Positions 1 to 6,824 of a stretch of DNA of 22,988 bases are shown here, piece by piece (the stretch's first letter is position 1; every line of letters starts with the position of its first letter). Origin of the DNA: Chalciporus piperatus (Eukaryota; Basidiomycota; Agaricomycetes; Boletales; Boletaceae). Position numbers and translations under genes: made by a program. The notes beneath the pieces are model-generated. The model searched no databases, had not been told where the DNA came from, and saw only the letters and a list, made by a program, of their open reading frames with translations. The stretch spans positions 1-22,988 of the forward strand of contig JBBPTG010000335.1 of assembly GCA_038093975.1 (NCBI GenBank), written 5' to 3'.

Positions 1-2
1 CA

Positions 3-2102
3 AATTACTCCTTAGTCGCCCGCCCTTTGATTGACCTGACCAAAAAGGATCATCGATGGGACTGGAACAATGCCTGCCAAGATGCCTTCGCCCGCCTAAA
101 ACAGATGTTCCTAGCGAAACCCGTCCTACGCTTTCCAGACCTTTCCAAACCCTTCGCCATCGCAACCGATGCCTCTAAATTTGCCTCTGGAGGTATACTC
201 CTCCAAACTGATGCCAACGGCGATTGGCACCCCTGTTCCTACCTCTCCCAATCCTTTGGTGACGCTGAACGGAACTACGATATCTATGATCGTGAACTCC
301 TCGCCGTGATCCGTGCACTTAAAACCTGGCGACACTATCTCCACGGCTCTCCCTTCCCTGTCCAAGTCTTCACTGATCACAAAAACCTGACCTACTTCCG
401 TCAACCCCAGAATCTAAACCGTCGGCAAGCCCGCTGGCTCCTCGATCTTGCTGACTTTGACCTGAAAATGATTCATGTTCCTGGCTCATCCCTCGCCGGT
501 CCCGATGCCTTATCTAGGCGTGCTGATCACTTTCCCACCAACGCCGATGACAATGCGGGTACAACTCTACTACCACCCTCCCTATTTGTCCGTGTCATCG
601 ACGCCGCCATGAACAACCACATTTCCAGTCTTTCCAAAGATGACCCGTTTCTCCTCACCGCATTACAAGCTATTGACGGCGATATCCCAGCGCCATTCCG
701 ATCCCGGCTGGCTGACTGGCAGATGGATAACGGTGTCCTGACCTACCAAGGTCGCGTTTACATTCCACCGGACGAAAACTTACGTCGCACTGTCGTCCAA
801 CGCTGCCATGATCACCCCACCGCCGGCCACCCGGGTTATCTCAAAACTAGACAGCTGGTTGCTGCTGAATTCTGGTGGCCTGGTCTTGCACAGTTTGTGC
901 GCAAATATGTCGAAGGATGCGCAACCTGCCAGCAGAACAAAGCGAACACGCATCCAACCACTCCACCCTTGATGCCCATACCGTCAAAGAGCTCCAAACC
1001 ATTCCAGCAAGTGTCCTGTGACCTAATCACCGACCTGCCCATTTCCAATGGCTTCGATTCTCTATTGGTCGTGGTCGACCACGGGCTTACAAAGGGGGTA
1101 ATTCTCTGCCCTACTAAGAAAACTGTCACCGCCGAAGGGATCGCCTCCCTCTTTTTCCACAAAGTCTACCTGAGATTCGGTCTTTACGACAAAATCATCA
1201 GCGACCGTGGACCACAATTCGCATCCGAGTTCGCTCGTGAACTAGGACGAATCCTTGGATACGACCTTTCCCTCTCCACCGCCTACCATCCCCAATCCGA
1301 TGGGGAAACTGAACGTGTCAACCAGGAAGTAGAAACCTATCTCCGAATCTACTGTGGAGATAACCCCATATCCTGGGCTGATTCTATCTCCCACGCCGAA
1401 TTTGCACACAATCATCGACCCCACTCTGTCACCAGCAAATCCCCGTTCTATCTCATGATGGGATATGAACCCCGTCCTCTTCCTTCGGTGATTGCCGACT
1501 CCGCTCTACCCGCTGTCGAACTTCGCCTTCACTCCCTCACTGCTGCCAGGGACGAAGCACTCGCCTCACACGAGCTTGCTAGACAAGTGATGTCCGCACG
1601 AACTCGACAGAAGTTCAAACCATTTGCCAAAGGAGACAAAGTCTGGCTAGAAGCAAGAAACCTCAAACGATCCCTCACTTCCCCAAAGTTCGCCCCGAAA
1701 CGAGAAGGACCCTTTACCATCACGCAGGTCTTATCCCCGCTATCTTATAAACTCCGCCTCCCACAAACGTGGAAAATCCACCCCGTGTTTCATGCTTCTC
1801 TGTTATCGCCCTATCGCGAAAACCCCGTACACGGACCGAACTTCCCGGCTCCACCACCTGACTTGATAGAAGGCGAAGAAGAGTATGAGATCGAAAAGAT
1901 TCTCCGACACCGAAGTTTCTCCGGACGCCACTCGTACCTGGTTCGCTGGAAAGGATATACTGCTGACGAAGATCGCTGGCTCAAAGAGACAGACCTTACC
2001 CACGCCAAGGATGTTCTTGAAATCTATAAGAAAGCTCATCCATCCGCCTTCCCTTCTTCCTCAAGATCCCCATCTTCTGTCAGACGCAAAACTCGCCGCT
2101 GA
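3..2102 (+). CDS. pol: Gypsy pol, C-terminal part: RNase H, integrase, chromodomain
   Basis: The frame is open from the left edge (reading NYSLVARPLIDLTKKD), so the start is off-window. RNase H shows its acidic residues in TDAS (GAT 168-170), YDRELLAVI (GAA 294-296) and FTDHKNL (GAT 375-377). The integrase zinc finger follows at about 800-940 (HDHPTAGH ... CATC). The integrase core has the D,D-35-E triad at 1020-1022, 1203-1205 and 1311-1313 with exactly 35 residues between the last two. A chromodomain (EYEIEKIL ... YLVRWKGY ... W) lies at about 1880-2000 and would direct integration to marked chromatin. All visible catalytic residues are intact. The polyprotein acts in cytoplasmic virus-like particles and then in the nucleus. 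It ends in TGA four bases before the next ORF. Confidence 0.95.
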   Translation, partial: NYSLVARPLIDLTKKDHRWDWNNACQDAFARLKQMFLAKPVLRFPDLSKPFAIATDASKFASGGILLQTDANGDWHPCSYLSQSFGDAERNYDIYDRELLAVIRALKTWRHYLHGSPFPVQVFTDHKNLTYFRQPQNLNRRQARWLLDLADFDLKMIHVPGSSLAGPDALSRRADHFPTNADDNAGTTLLPPSLFVRVIDAAMNNHISSLSKDDPFLLTALQAIDGDIPAPFRSRLADWQMDNGVLTYQGRVYIPPDENLRRTVVQRCHDHPTAGHPGYLKTRQLVAAEFWWPGLAQFVRKYVEGCATCQQNKANTHPTTPPLMPIPSKSSKPFQQVSCDLITDLPISNGFDSLLVVVDHGLTKGVILCPTKKTVTAEGIASLFFHKVYLRFGLYDKIISDRGPQFASEFARELGRILGYDLSLSTAYHPQSDGETERVNQEVETYLRIYCGDNPISWADSISHAEFAHNHRPHSVTSKSPFYLMMGYEPRPLPSVIADSALPAVELRLHSLTAARDEALASHELARQVMSARTRQKFKPFAKGDKVWLEARNLKRSLTSPKFAPKREGPFTITQVLSPLSYKLRLPQTWKIHPVFHASLLSPYRENPVHGPNFPAPPPDLIEGEEEYEIEKILRHRSFSGRHSYLVRWKGYTADEDRWLKETDLTHAKDVLEIYKKAHPSAFPSSSRSPSSVRRKTRR

Positions 2103-2106
2103 AACT

Positions 2107-3273
2107 ATGTCCGCTCCTACTACCCCTTCGTCGACCACTATGTCTTCCATTTCTTCTCTTTCTCGTTCTTCTTCTTCTCCTACTTACCCCCCTGGTTTAC
2201 CTATTCGTTCTCTACCTATTCAACCCACTCGTCCCTCTTCCCCCGAACCCGCTAGCCCAACCGTCGCTGAGGCTGGATGGAATACCACCGGTCTTCCACT
2301 AAACTCCGCTGGATGGCCAGTCTTGCAGGAAGACCTAGATGCCCCCACTCATATTGCCGCTATTCCCACCGTCAGAGTCTTGTCCGTTGAATTACCACTC
2401 GCCGCCCATCGTCTTCGTGACGAGTTGATGGACAATGCCGTCATGGACCGTATGTCCCAATTCTTACTTGACTCACGTCTCTCTGTACCCATCGGCGCCC
2501 ACCTTGATCTGGGGTCACCCCTCTTTGCCCTCTACCGTGCCTACCTGCAAGCATCTCGTCTTGCCAATCTTCCTCCTTCCCTGACGACAGTTCACCAAGC
2601 TCATTCAGAAGCTGCCTCCCTCCGCAATATCCACGGTGATCTAATCACCAACCTCAGCATTGCTCTCTACGAGCTACGGATGCCGGAGTTTCTGAATGAC
2701 CTAGATCGCTACCTCAGAGAATCCGCCTCTGCGGCTCAATCTCCAACCCCTGTCATCGGAGTTTCCACCTCGTCTCTCCCCTCGTCGACTCCTTCCGCGT
2801 CTAGCTCCCCTTTGAACGATGAAGAGGAAGCAGTCTTCTTTCGTGCAGAACGCAACCACATTACCTCGCAACGACAACGGACTGGCACCATACCTCTATC
2901 CACCTCACATCCCCAGTACCACGATGCCTGCTTCGTATGTCACCGACTGGGCCATATACGTGTCCACTGTCCCGTATACCAGTGTCCCACGTGCTTCCGC
3001 TGGGCACCCGGTCACATTCAAGGTCGTTGCCCACTTAGGCGTGGACAGAGACATACAACCACGCCACCTGTTGCACCCTCCTCCCGTTCCCGCCGATCAA
3101 CCAATACCAATCGGGCTGCTCGACGCCCCCCTCCACTCTATACCCGTATCTCGCGTGAGACTCATTCACGCGACGACGACGACGCCACTCTCTATGACGG
3201 AGATGATCCAACCGACGATGTCGGATATGCAAACATGACCGGTTCTCCAGGTCATTACGGGTTAAGCATTTGA
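2107..3273 (+). CDS. Extra zinc-knuckle ORF between pol and 3' LTR
   Basis: This is a 388-aa ORF starting at the first ATG after pol; only four bases separate the pol TGA (2100-2102) from the ATG, in the +1 frame, which would suit termination-reinitiation. Residues 1-60 are Ser/Pro/Thr-rich. Residues about 90-215 are predicted mostly helical (HRLRDELMDNAVMDRM, then YELRMPEFLNDLDRYL). A canonical CX2CX4HX4C zinc knuckle begins at residue 275 (CFVCHRLGHIRVHC), followed at once by a second Cys/His cluster CX2CX6HX4C (CPTC ... GHIQGRC). The tail is Arg-rich then Asp-rich. Zinc knuckles of this kind normally sit in gag nucleocapsid and bind RNA. I recall similar unnamed CCHC proteins in mushroom genomes but cannot name a family. 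The internal ATG at 1885 overlaps pol and is not a credible start. Confidence 0.8.
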   Translation: MSAPTTPSSTTMSSISSLSRSSSSPTYPPGLPIRSLPIQPTRPSSPEPASPTVAEAGWNTTGLPLNSAGWPVLQEDLDAPTHIAAIPTVRVLSVELPLAAHRLRDELMDNAVMDRMSQFLLDSRLSVPIGAHLDLGSPLFALYRAYLQASRLANLPPSLTTVHQAHSEAASLRNIHGDLITNLSIALYELRMPEFLNDLDRYLRESASAAQSPTPVIGVSTSSLPSSTPSASSSPLNDEEEAVFFRAERNHITSQRQRTGTIPLSTSHPQYHDACFVCHRLGHIRVHCPVYQCPTCFRWAPGHIQGRCPLRRGQRHTTTPPVAPSSRSRRSTNTNRAARRPPPLYTRISRETHSRDDDDATLYDGDDPTDDVGYANMTGSPGHYGLSI

Positions 3274-3310
3274 CTAATTTTTATCTTCGTCGATGACTTG
3301 ATTCTAATAC

Positions 3311-3318
3311 GGGGGTAA
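3311..3318 (+). promoter_or_regulatory. Polypurine tract of Gypsy-1
   Basis: GGGGGTAA lies directly before the TGTTACG start of the 3' LTR, where the plus-strand primer of an LTR retrotransposon sits. It is short and contains one T, so the boundary is approximate. Confidence 0.55.
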
Positions 3319-3789
3319 TGTTACGATCACCCATTCTTTCTTTCTTTGGTACCTTGTACTAAGTCCTAGTCGCTGGTTCGAGTCCTGCCTAGGCCTCTCT
3401 TTTCTTACCTTGCTTTAGTCAACGAACATTCCTTAATGTTCTTTCACCTTCCACGCTTTGTCATCGCTGACTCGCATGCTCACCGAGCATGACTCATTCC
3501 TATTCGTCATGACTTGTTCTTACATATTCCGACTTGTTCCATGCCTACCCTTAACTCGTTTCTTCACTTATATAAACCCTCGAGTTTCCTCCTGTAACCC
3601 TAACTTAGACCTACGCAATCTAGCTTGGTCTTTCCTCGTTTCCTTTGAACCTTCTGAGAGTCACCGTCCCACTCTTGAACGGACGCTAGGCCTTAACGTG
3701 GACATCCCATCGTTAGGCTACCTTTGAAACCCTTGTCCTTGACTAGGCTTTTGCGTCTACGCTTTGACCTATCCGGTACAAGCGTAACA
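3319..3789 (+). repeat. 3' LTR of Gypsy-1 (471 bp)
   Basis: The LTR begins TGTTACG and ends CGTAACA, a perfect 7-bp terminal inverted repeat with TG...CA ends. The same sequence occurs in inverted orientation at 4238-4706, about 93% identical by eye. It contains a TATA box at 3569-3576 and a motif resembling a tRNA T-arm / pol III B box (GGTTCGAGTCC, about 3375-3385). Confidence 0.93.
3569..3612 (+). promoter_or_regulatory. LTR promoter: TATA box and predicted mRNA 5' end (Gypsy-1)
   Basis: TATATAAA at 3569-3576 is followed 32 bp later (T to T) by TAACTTAGACCT at 3601-3612. The second motif is the exact reverse complement of the primer-binding site seen in the sister copy at 4224-4235, so it marks the likely transcription start (start of R). 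U3 would be 3319-3600 and R/U5 3601-3789. Confidence 0.75.
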
Positions 3790-4189
3790 GTTTGGAGGAC
3801 GACATGGGGTTTACAAAGGTAGGGGGTATCTGATACGTTCCTGGTGCAAATGCGGGTGCGGGAAGGGAAGGAGTGGGGAAAGCTGGGGTTCGTGGGGGAG
3901 CAGGCGACACAGGGAACTGTGGAGCTCTTCGGGAAATTGGGGTCGGTGACGGTGGTGTTGGTGACCTTGGGATGGTTACAGCTGAGGAAAATTCGTGGGA
4001 GAGGTGAAGGGTTTCTTCTTGTTCCTCTTGGGTGGTGATTGGTTCGTCGTAAAGATCTGCGGTGTCGTAGGGGTTAGAGGGATCTTCCTCTTCAGGTGAG
4101 CCCGAGTCAGAAGATTCGGGGTTCTGTGGATTAGCGGTCTCTCGTGGGGGGCCCCAACGAGAGGTGTCGAGGCGAGGTCGTTGGGAAAT
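3790..4189 (-). pseudogene. gag: Gypsy-2 gag, N-terminal fragment without a start codon
   Basis: On the minus strand a frame is open from a TAG at 4201-4199 to the junction at 3790. It encodes a Pro/Ser/Glu-rich stretch (for example SSDSGSPEEEDPSNPYD, later PSLPAPAFAPGTYQIPP), the usual low-complexity N-terminus of mushroom gypsy gag. There is no in-frame ATG before the very end (about 3810). The codon where a start would be expected reads ATT (4189-4187) in the context ACC-ATT-TCC, so a single-base loss of ATG is likely. The identification rests on position after the LTR and primer-binding site more than on a conserved domain. Confidence 0.65.
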
Positions 4190-4223
4190 GGTGGAGGTCT
4201 ACAGCGAAGGTAGCCTTCAGGGG

Positions 4224-4235
4224 TAACTTAGACCT
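4224..4235 (-). promoter_or_regulatory. Self-complementary primer-binding site of Gypsy-2
   Basis: Two bases inside the 5' LTR the minus strand reads AGGTCTAAGTTA. This is a perfect 12-nt complement of TAACTTAGACCT in the element's own LTR (4424-4413, and 3601-3612 in Gypsy-1), placed 32 bp after the TATA box. It does not begin with TGG, so it does not match the CCA end of a tRNA. The arrangement is that of Tf1-type self-priming. Confidence 0.75.
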
Positions 4236-4237
4236 TT

Positions 4238-4706
4238 TGTTACGCTTGTACCGGGTAGGTCAAAGCGTAGACACAAAAGCCTAGTCAAATACAAGGGTTT
4301 CAAGGTAGCCTAACGATGGGATGTCCACGTTAAGGCCTAGCGTCCGTTCAAGAGTGGGACGGTGACTCTCAGAGGGTTCAAGGAAGCGGGGAATGACCAA
4401 GCTAGATTGCGTAGGTCTAAGTTAGGGTTACAGGAGGAAACTCGAGGGTTTATATAAGTGAAGAAACGAGTTAAGGGCAGGCATAGAACAAGTCAGAATA
4501 CGTAAGAACAAGTCATGACGAATAGGAATGAGTCATGCTCGGTAAGTATACGAGTCAGCGATGACGAAGCGTGGAAGGTGAAAGAACATTAAGGAATGTT
4601 CGCTGACTAAAGTAAGGTAAGAAATAAGGGGCCTAGGCAGGACTTGAACCAGCGACTAGGACTTAGTACAAGGTAACAAAGAAGGAAAGAATGAGTGATC
4701 ATAACA
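4238..4706 (-). repeat. 5' LTR of Gypsy-2 (469 bp)
   Basis: This is the reverse complement of the Gypsy-1 LTR: on the minus strand it starts TGTTATG at 4706 and ends CGTAACA at 4238. The second base pair of the terminal repeat has decayed. It lies directly against truncated copia coding sequence at 4707. Confidence 0.92.
4413..4456 (-). promoter_or_regulatory. LTR promoter of Gypsy-2: TATA box and predicted mRNA 5' end
   Basis: The minus-strand TATATAAA at 4456-4449 and TAACTTAGACCT at 4424-4413 keep the same 32-bp spacing as in Gypsy-1, although surrounding LTR bases have diverged. Confidence 0.7.
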
Positions 4707-5063
4707 TCTACCGCCCTCAATTCTACGGAAGCTGAGTATATGGCATTGAGCGATTGCACACGACAAGTATCCTGGATACACCACATGTTCTCTGAACTAG
4801 GTTATAAGCTAAAAGCTATACCAGTCTGTGGTGACAACCAAGGATCACTATTCATGGGTGAAAATCCCGTTACCGAGAAGCATAATAAACATATTCCACT
4901 ATGGTGCTTCTTTATACGTGACGCTGTAATGAAGTGGAAAGAAGTAGAACTCTTCTACATCCCTGGAACTGACAATCCAGTGGATATGTTAACAAAGAAC
5001 CTCGGACATGTCAAATTCGAGAAGTTCCGCTCTGAACTCGGTCTGGTATTCTACACCAGTTGA
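4707..5063 (+). pseudogene. pol: Ty1/copia pol, C-terminal RNase H fragment
   Basis: The open frame begins abruptly at the Gypsy-2 LTR end, in the middle of the copia RNase H domain, and runs to a TGA at 5061-5063. It shows the hallmarks STEAEYMALS, GDNQGS and FYIPGTDNPVDMLTKNL. Copia RNase H normally continues with an HID-type motif. Here it reads HIPLWCFFIRD, so an acidic catalytic residue is lost and this copy is probably dead apart from its truncation. The 5' part (gag, integrase, reverse transcriptase) is missing; it was either displaced left of the window by the gypsy insertions or deleted. Confidence 0.88.
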
Positions 5064-5125
5064 TCTCGCCGATACCTATCGTGTGGAAGTCCTCATTTAT
5101 GCTTACGTGTCTCCGTACACTTAGC

Positions 5126-5134
5126 AAGGGGGAG
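5126..5134 (+). promoter_or_regulatory. Polypurine tract of the copia element
   Basis: AAGGGGGAG lies directly before the LTR start TGTTGAACG, 63 bp after the pol stop, as in other copia elements. Confidence 0.75.
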
Positions 5135-5320
5135 TGTTGAACGTAGTGTACATTCTTAGTATAGAAGGTATTTACCACACTTGTTCTATATCACATTTGG
5201 ACTCAGTCGATCTGAGTTCCAATACAACTTGACTTGTAACCACAACGTTCGACGTTACTCAACAACCTCAACACTAGGTAAGCACCAGAAGTAGTTCCTC
5301 ACTGGAACCCTCTCAACAGC
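5135..5320 (+). repeat. 3' LTR of the copia element (186 bp)
   Basis: It starts TGTTGA after the polypurine tract and ends CTCTCAACA. The right end is fixed by a second copy whose homology stops at exactly the same bases (5600). The right flank is unrelated sequence encoding a KDZ fragment on the other strand, beginning gcaac, the candidate target duplication. Confidence 0.8.
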
Positions 5321-5494
5321 AACCTGTGCAGAAGACCGGTTGCATAAAACAGTCCTGGCACTTATACACTCCGTCTCCCTGACAGATCTTGCAAATTCTC
5401 TCAGAAGGCGCCTCCATATCCAGCCAAGCAGCGAGGTATTCATCTTTCATGTCCAGGGACTCCCTCAAATAATCGTTTTGGGTCTTATTCAAAT
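5321..5494 (-). pseudogene. KDZ transposase fragment (cysteine cluster)
   Basis: On the minus strand this reads through KTQNDYLRESLDMKDEYLAAW..., then CKIC, CQDC and CTGC pairs spaced CX2C-X7-CX2C-X6-CX2C. This matches the region before the transposase domain of Kyakuja-Dileera-Zisupton proteins (CxC2-type cysteine cluster), very common in mushrooms. Only about 58 codons survive. The C-terminal side is cut by the copia LTR end at 5320 and the N-terminal side by the partial LTR at 5495. No start, stop or terminal repeats are visible. The assignment is from memory of the family pattern. Confidence 0.7.
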
Positions 5495-5600
5495 ACGTTC
5501 TAATACAACTTGACTTGTAACCACAATGTTCGACGTTATCCAACAACCTCAACGCTAGGTAAGCACCAGAAGTAGTTCCTCATCGGAACCCTCTCAACAC
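5495..5600 (+). repeat. Partial second copy of the copia LTR (3' 106 bp)
   Basis: This copy repeats bases 5215-5320 with about 7 differences and ends at the same CTCTCAACA. The first 80 bp of the LTR are missing. The left flank is the KDZ fragment and the right flank is Helitron sequence, so it separates two unrelated relics. Confidence 0.85.
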
Positions 5601-6821
5601 TGACATCTTGCTGGGTACGCCCGGTCTTTCTCACCCGTTCAACGCGCTCTACAAATTCCCAAAGATTGAGGGAATCAATTTGTGGGTCTCGTGAACGGAG
5701 CAAATAGTCGTTCAAGTCATTGCAGAATATAACCGAATTTGCACCAACGGTGAACGTCGTTCGCGAATCAGATGCTCGTGAATCTGTCTCTTCTCTATCG
5801 AACTTGTGATCAACAACCTTAAGAAACTCGTAAAAGCGCACTGTTTGATACTGGTGGCTGGTATAATGATCACCGCCTCCGACCAGATGGCTCATAACTT
5901 GCTGATGAGAGATTTCCTGTCTTCCCATCAAAGAGTTCACACACTTTGTTAACAGGTTTCTGATCTTGAATGAATTAGACGCCCATACATTGTCTGCAAA
6001 CCTTTCGGTGTGACTGTTCATCGCTGCTTGAATCGCCTGAATTCCGGTGTGAACTTTCAAGTCAGACTTCGTAATGTAATCACTGATGTAATAAACTAAC
6101 GCCTTCACGGCAGGTCCAGATCCAATGAATTTAATATCCATGTTGCTTTGCAACAGAAACAACACCACCTGATTGAAGTTGTTAATCCGTGGATGCAATC
6201 TCCATAGCAGGATTGATTGTGTCTCTTCGTCCAATTCAGTGATGCTCCTCGTTTCGCCATTTATGCACATACGACAGTTGCTTTCCGTTCATGGCTCACT
6301 GGGCTTCAGATACTTATAGCAAGTATTGTTATGAACATGCCAGTTACACTCTAAAGCTAACCGTTCTATGAAAGCTCTAAACTCCGCAGTGAACGTCTCA
6401 TCATCCATGTCGTCTACTTGCAGAGGACGCTCAACTCATGGATCAGGTTCGCCATCTTCTCTCTGTGGCTGAATCAAAGTGTCTTCTACCAAACAGACTC
6501 CATCGTCCCTGGCAGTTTACAGCTTATAACATCTTCCATCCAGGAGAAGGTTTGTTGTTTGAACATTACATCTTGTGCCATCTGATCTCTCAATGCCTGT
6601 GGGGATGGATTTCCACTCAGCCACAGAAGCATGTGGCAATGCAATGTTCCTCTTCCTTGCGCCTCCACCATTCCGTAAAACGCCTTGCAATTGCCAAACA
6701 AACCCGGTCCATTGCGAAAACGAACAATGGTACGCAAGTATTCTTCGATCTGGGCATCAAAGGCTTTAGCGGCGGCATCCGGATGTTGTGCCACAAACAC
6801 AGACCGTTCGTACGGTGTCAT
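5601..6821 (-). pseudogene. Helitron Rep (HUH/Y2) region, multiply broken
   Basis: The Rep domain continues here. The metal-binding HUH motif is seen in GTLHCHMLLWL (about 6650) and the paired tyrosines four apart in YYISDYITKSDLK (about 6090). Lesions in order on the minus strand are a 1-nt frameshift near 6490-6486 (after MESVW), a TGA at 6438-6436 and a TGA at 6291-6289. Both TGA codons follow CCA and fit CGA arginine codons changed by C-to-T. Downstream the frame is open from 6270 to the copia LTR fragment; the last Helitron residues are about WEFVERVERVRKTGRTQQDV. The predicted tail beyond 5600 is translated LTR, not protein. Confidence 0.8.
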
Positions 6822-6824
6822 CGA

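Larger units (their letters stand above)
1..3789 (+). mobile_element. Gypsy-1: partial Ty3/gypsy chromovirus, 3' part
   Basis: This is the 3' part of an LTR retrotransposon whose 5' LTR, gag, protease and most of reverse transcriptase lie left of the window. In order it contains RNase H, integrase and chromodomain (one open frame), an extra zinc-knuckle ORF, a G-rich plus-strand primer and a 471-bp LTR. The pol order RNase H-integrase-chromodomain defines a chromovirus. No stop or frameshift breaks either ORF, so this copy is much younger than its neighbours. Its LTR ends directly against gag of an opposite-strand relative, which suggests that it inserted there. If so, bases 3790-3794 (gtttg) should recur left of its unseen 5' LTR. 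Confidence 0.93.
3790..4706 (-). mobile_element. Gypsy-2: 5' LTR and start of gag, opposite strand
   Basis: Read on the minus strand this is a 5' LTR (4706-4238), a primer-binding site (4235-4224), a short leader and the first 130 or so codons of gag, cut at 3790 by the LTR end of Gypsy-1. The LTR belongs to the same family as Gypsy-1. The simplest reading is that Gypsy-1 inserted into gag of Gypsy-2, so the rest of Gypsy-2 should lie left of the window. Confidence 0.85.

Noticed and set aside
1885..2106. Upstream extension of the zinc-knuckle ORF to the ATG at 1885
   Set aside because: It overlaps the conserved chromodomain of pol in another frame; the ATG at 2107 follows the pol stop directly.
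3370..3396. A real tRNA gene in the LTR
   Set aside because: Only a T-arm-like part is visible; no acceptor, D-arm or clear A box at the right distance.
3844..4038. Plus-strand ORF of 64 codons between the two LTRs
   Set aside because: It is the antisense shadow of the Gypsy-2 gag fragment.
5536..5600. C-terminal peptide VERVPMRNYFWCLPSVEVV at the end of two minus-strand ORFs
   Set aside because: It appears twice only because the copia LTR copy is translated antisense in both places; it is not a shared protein domain.
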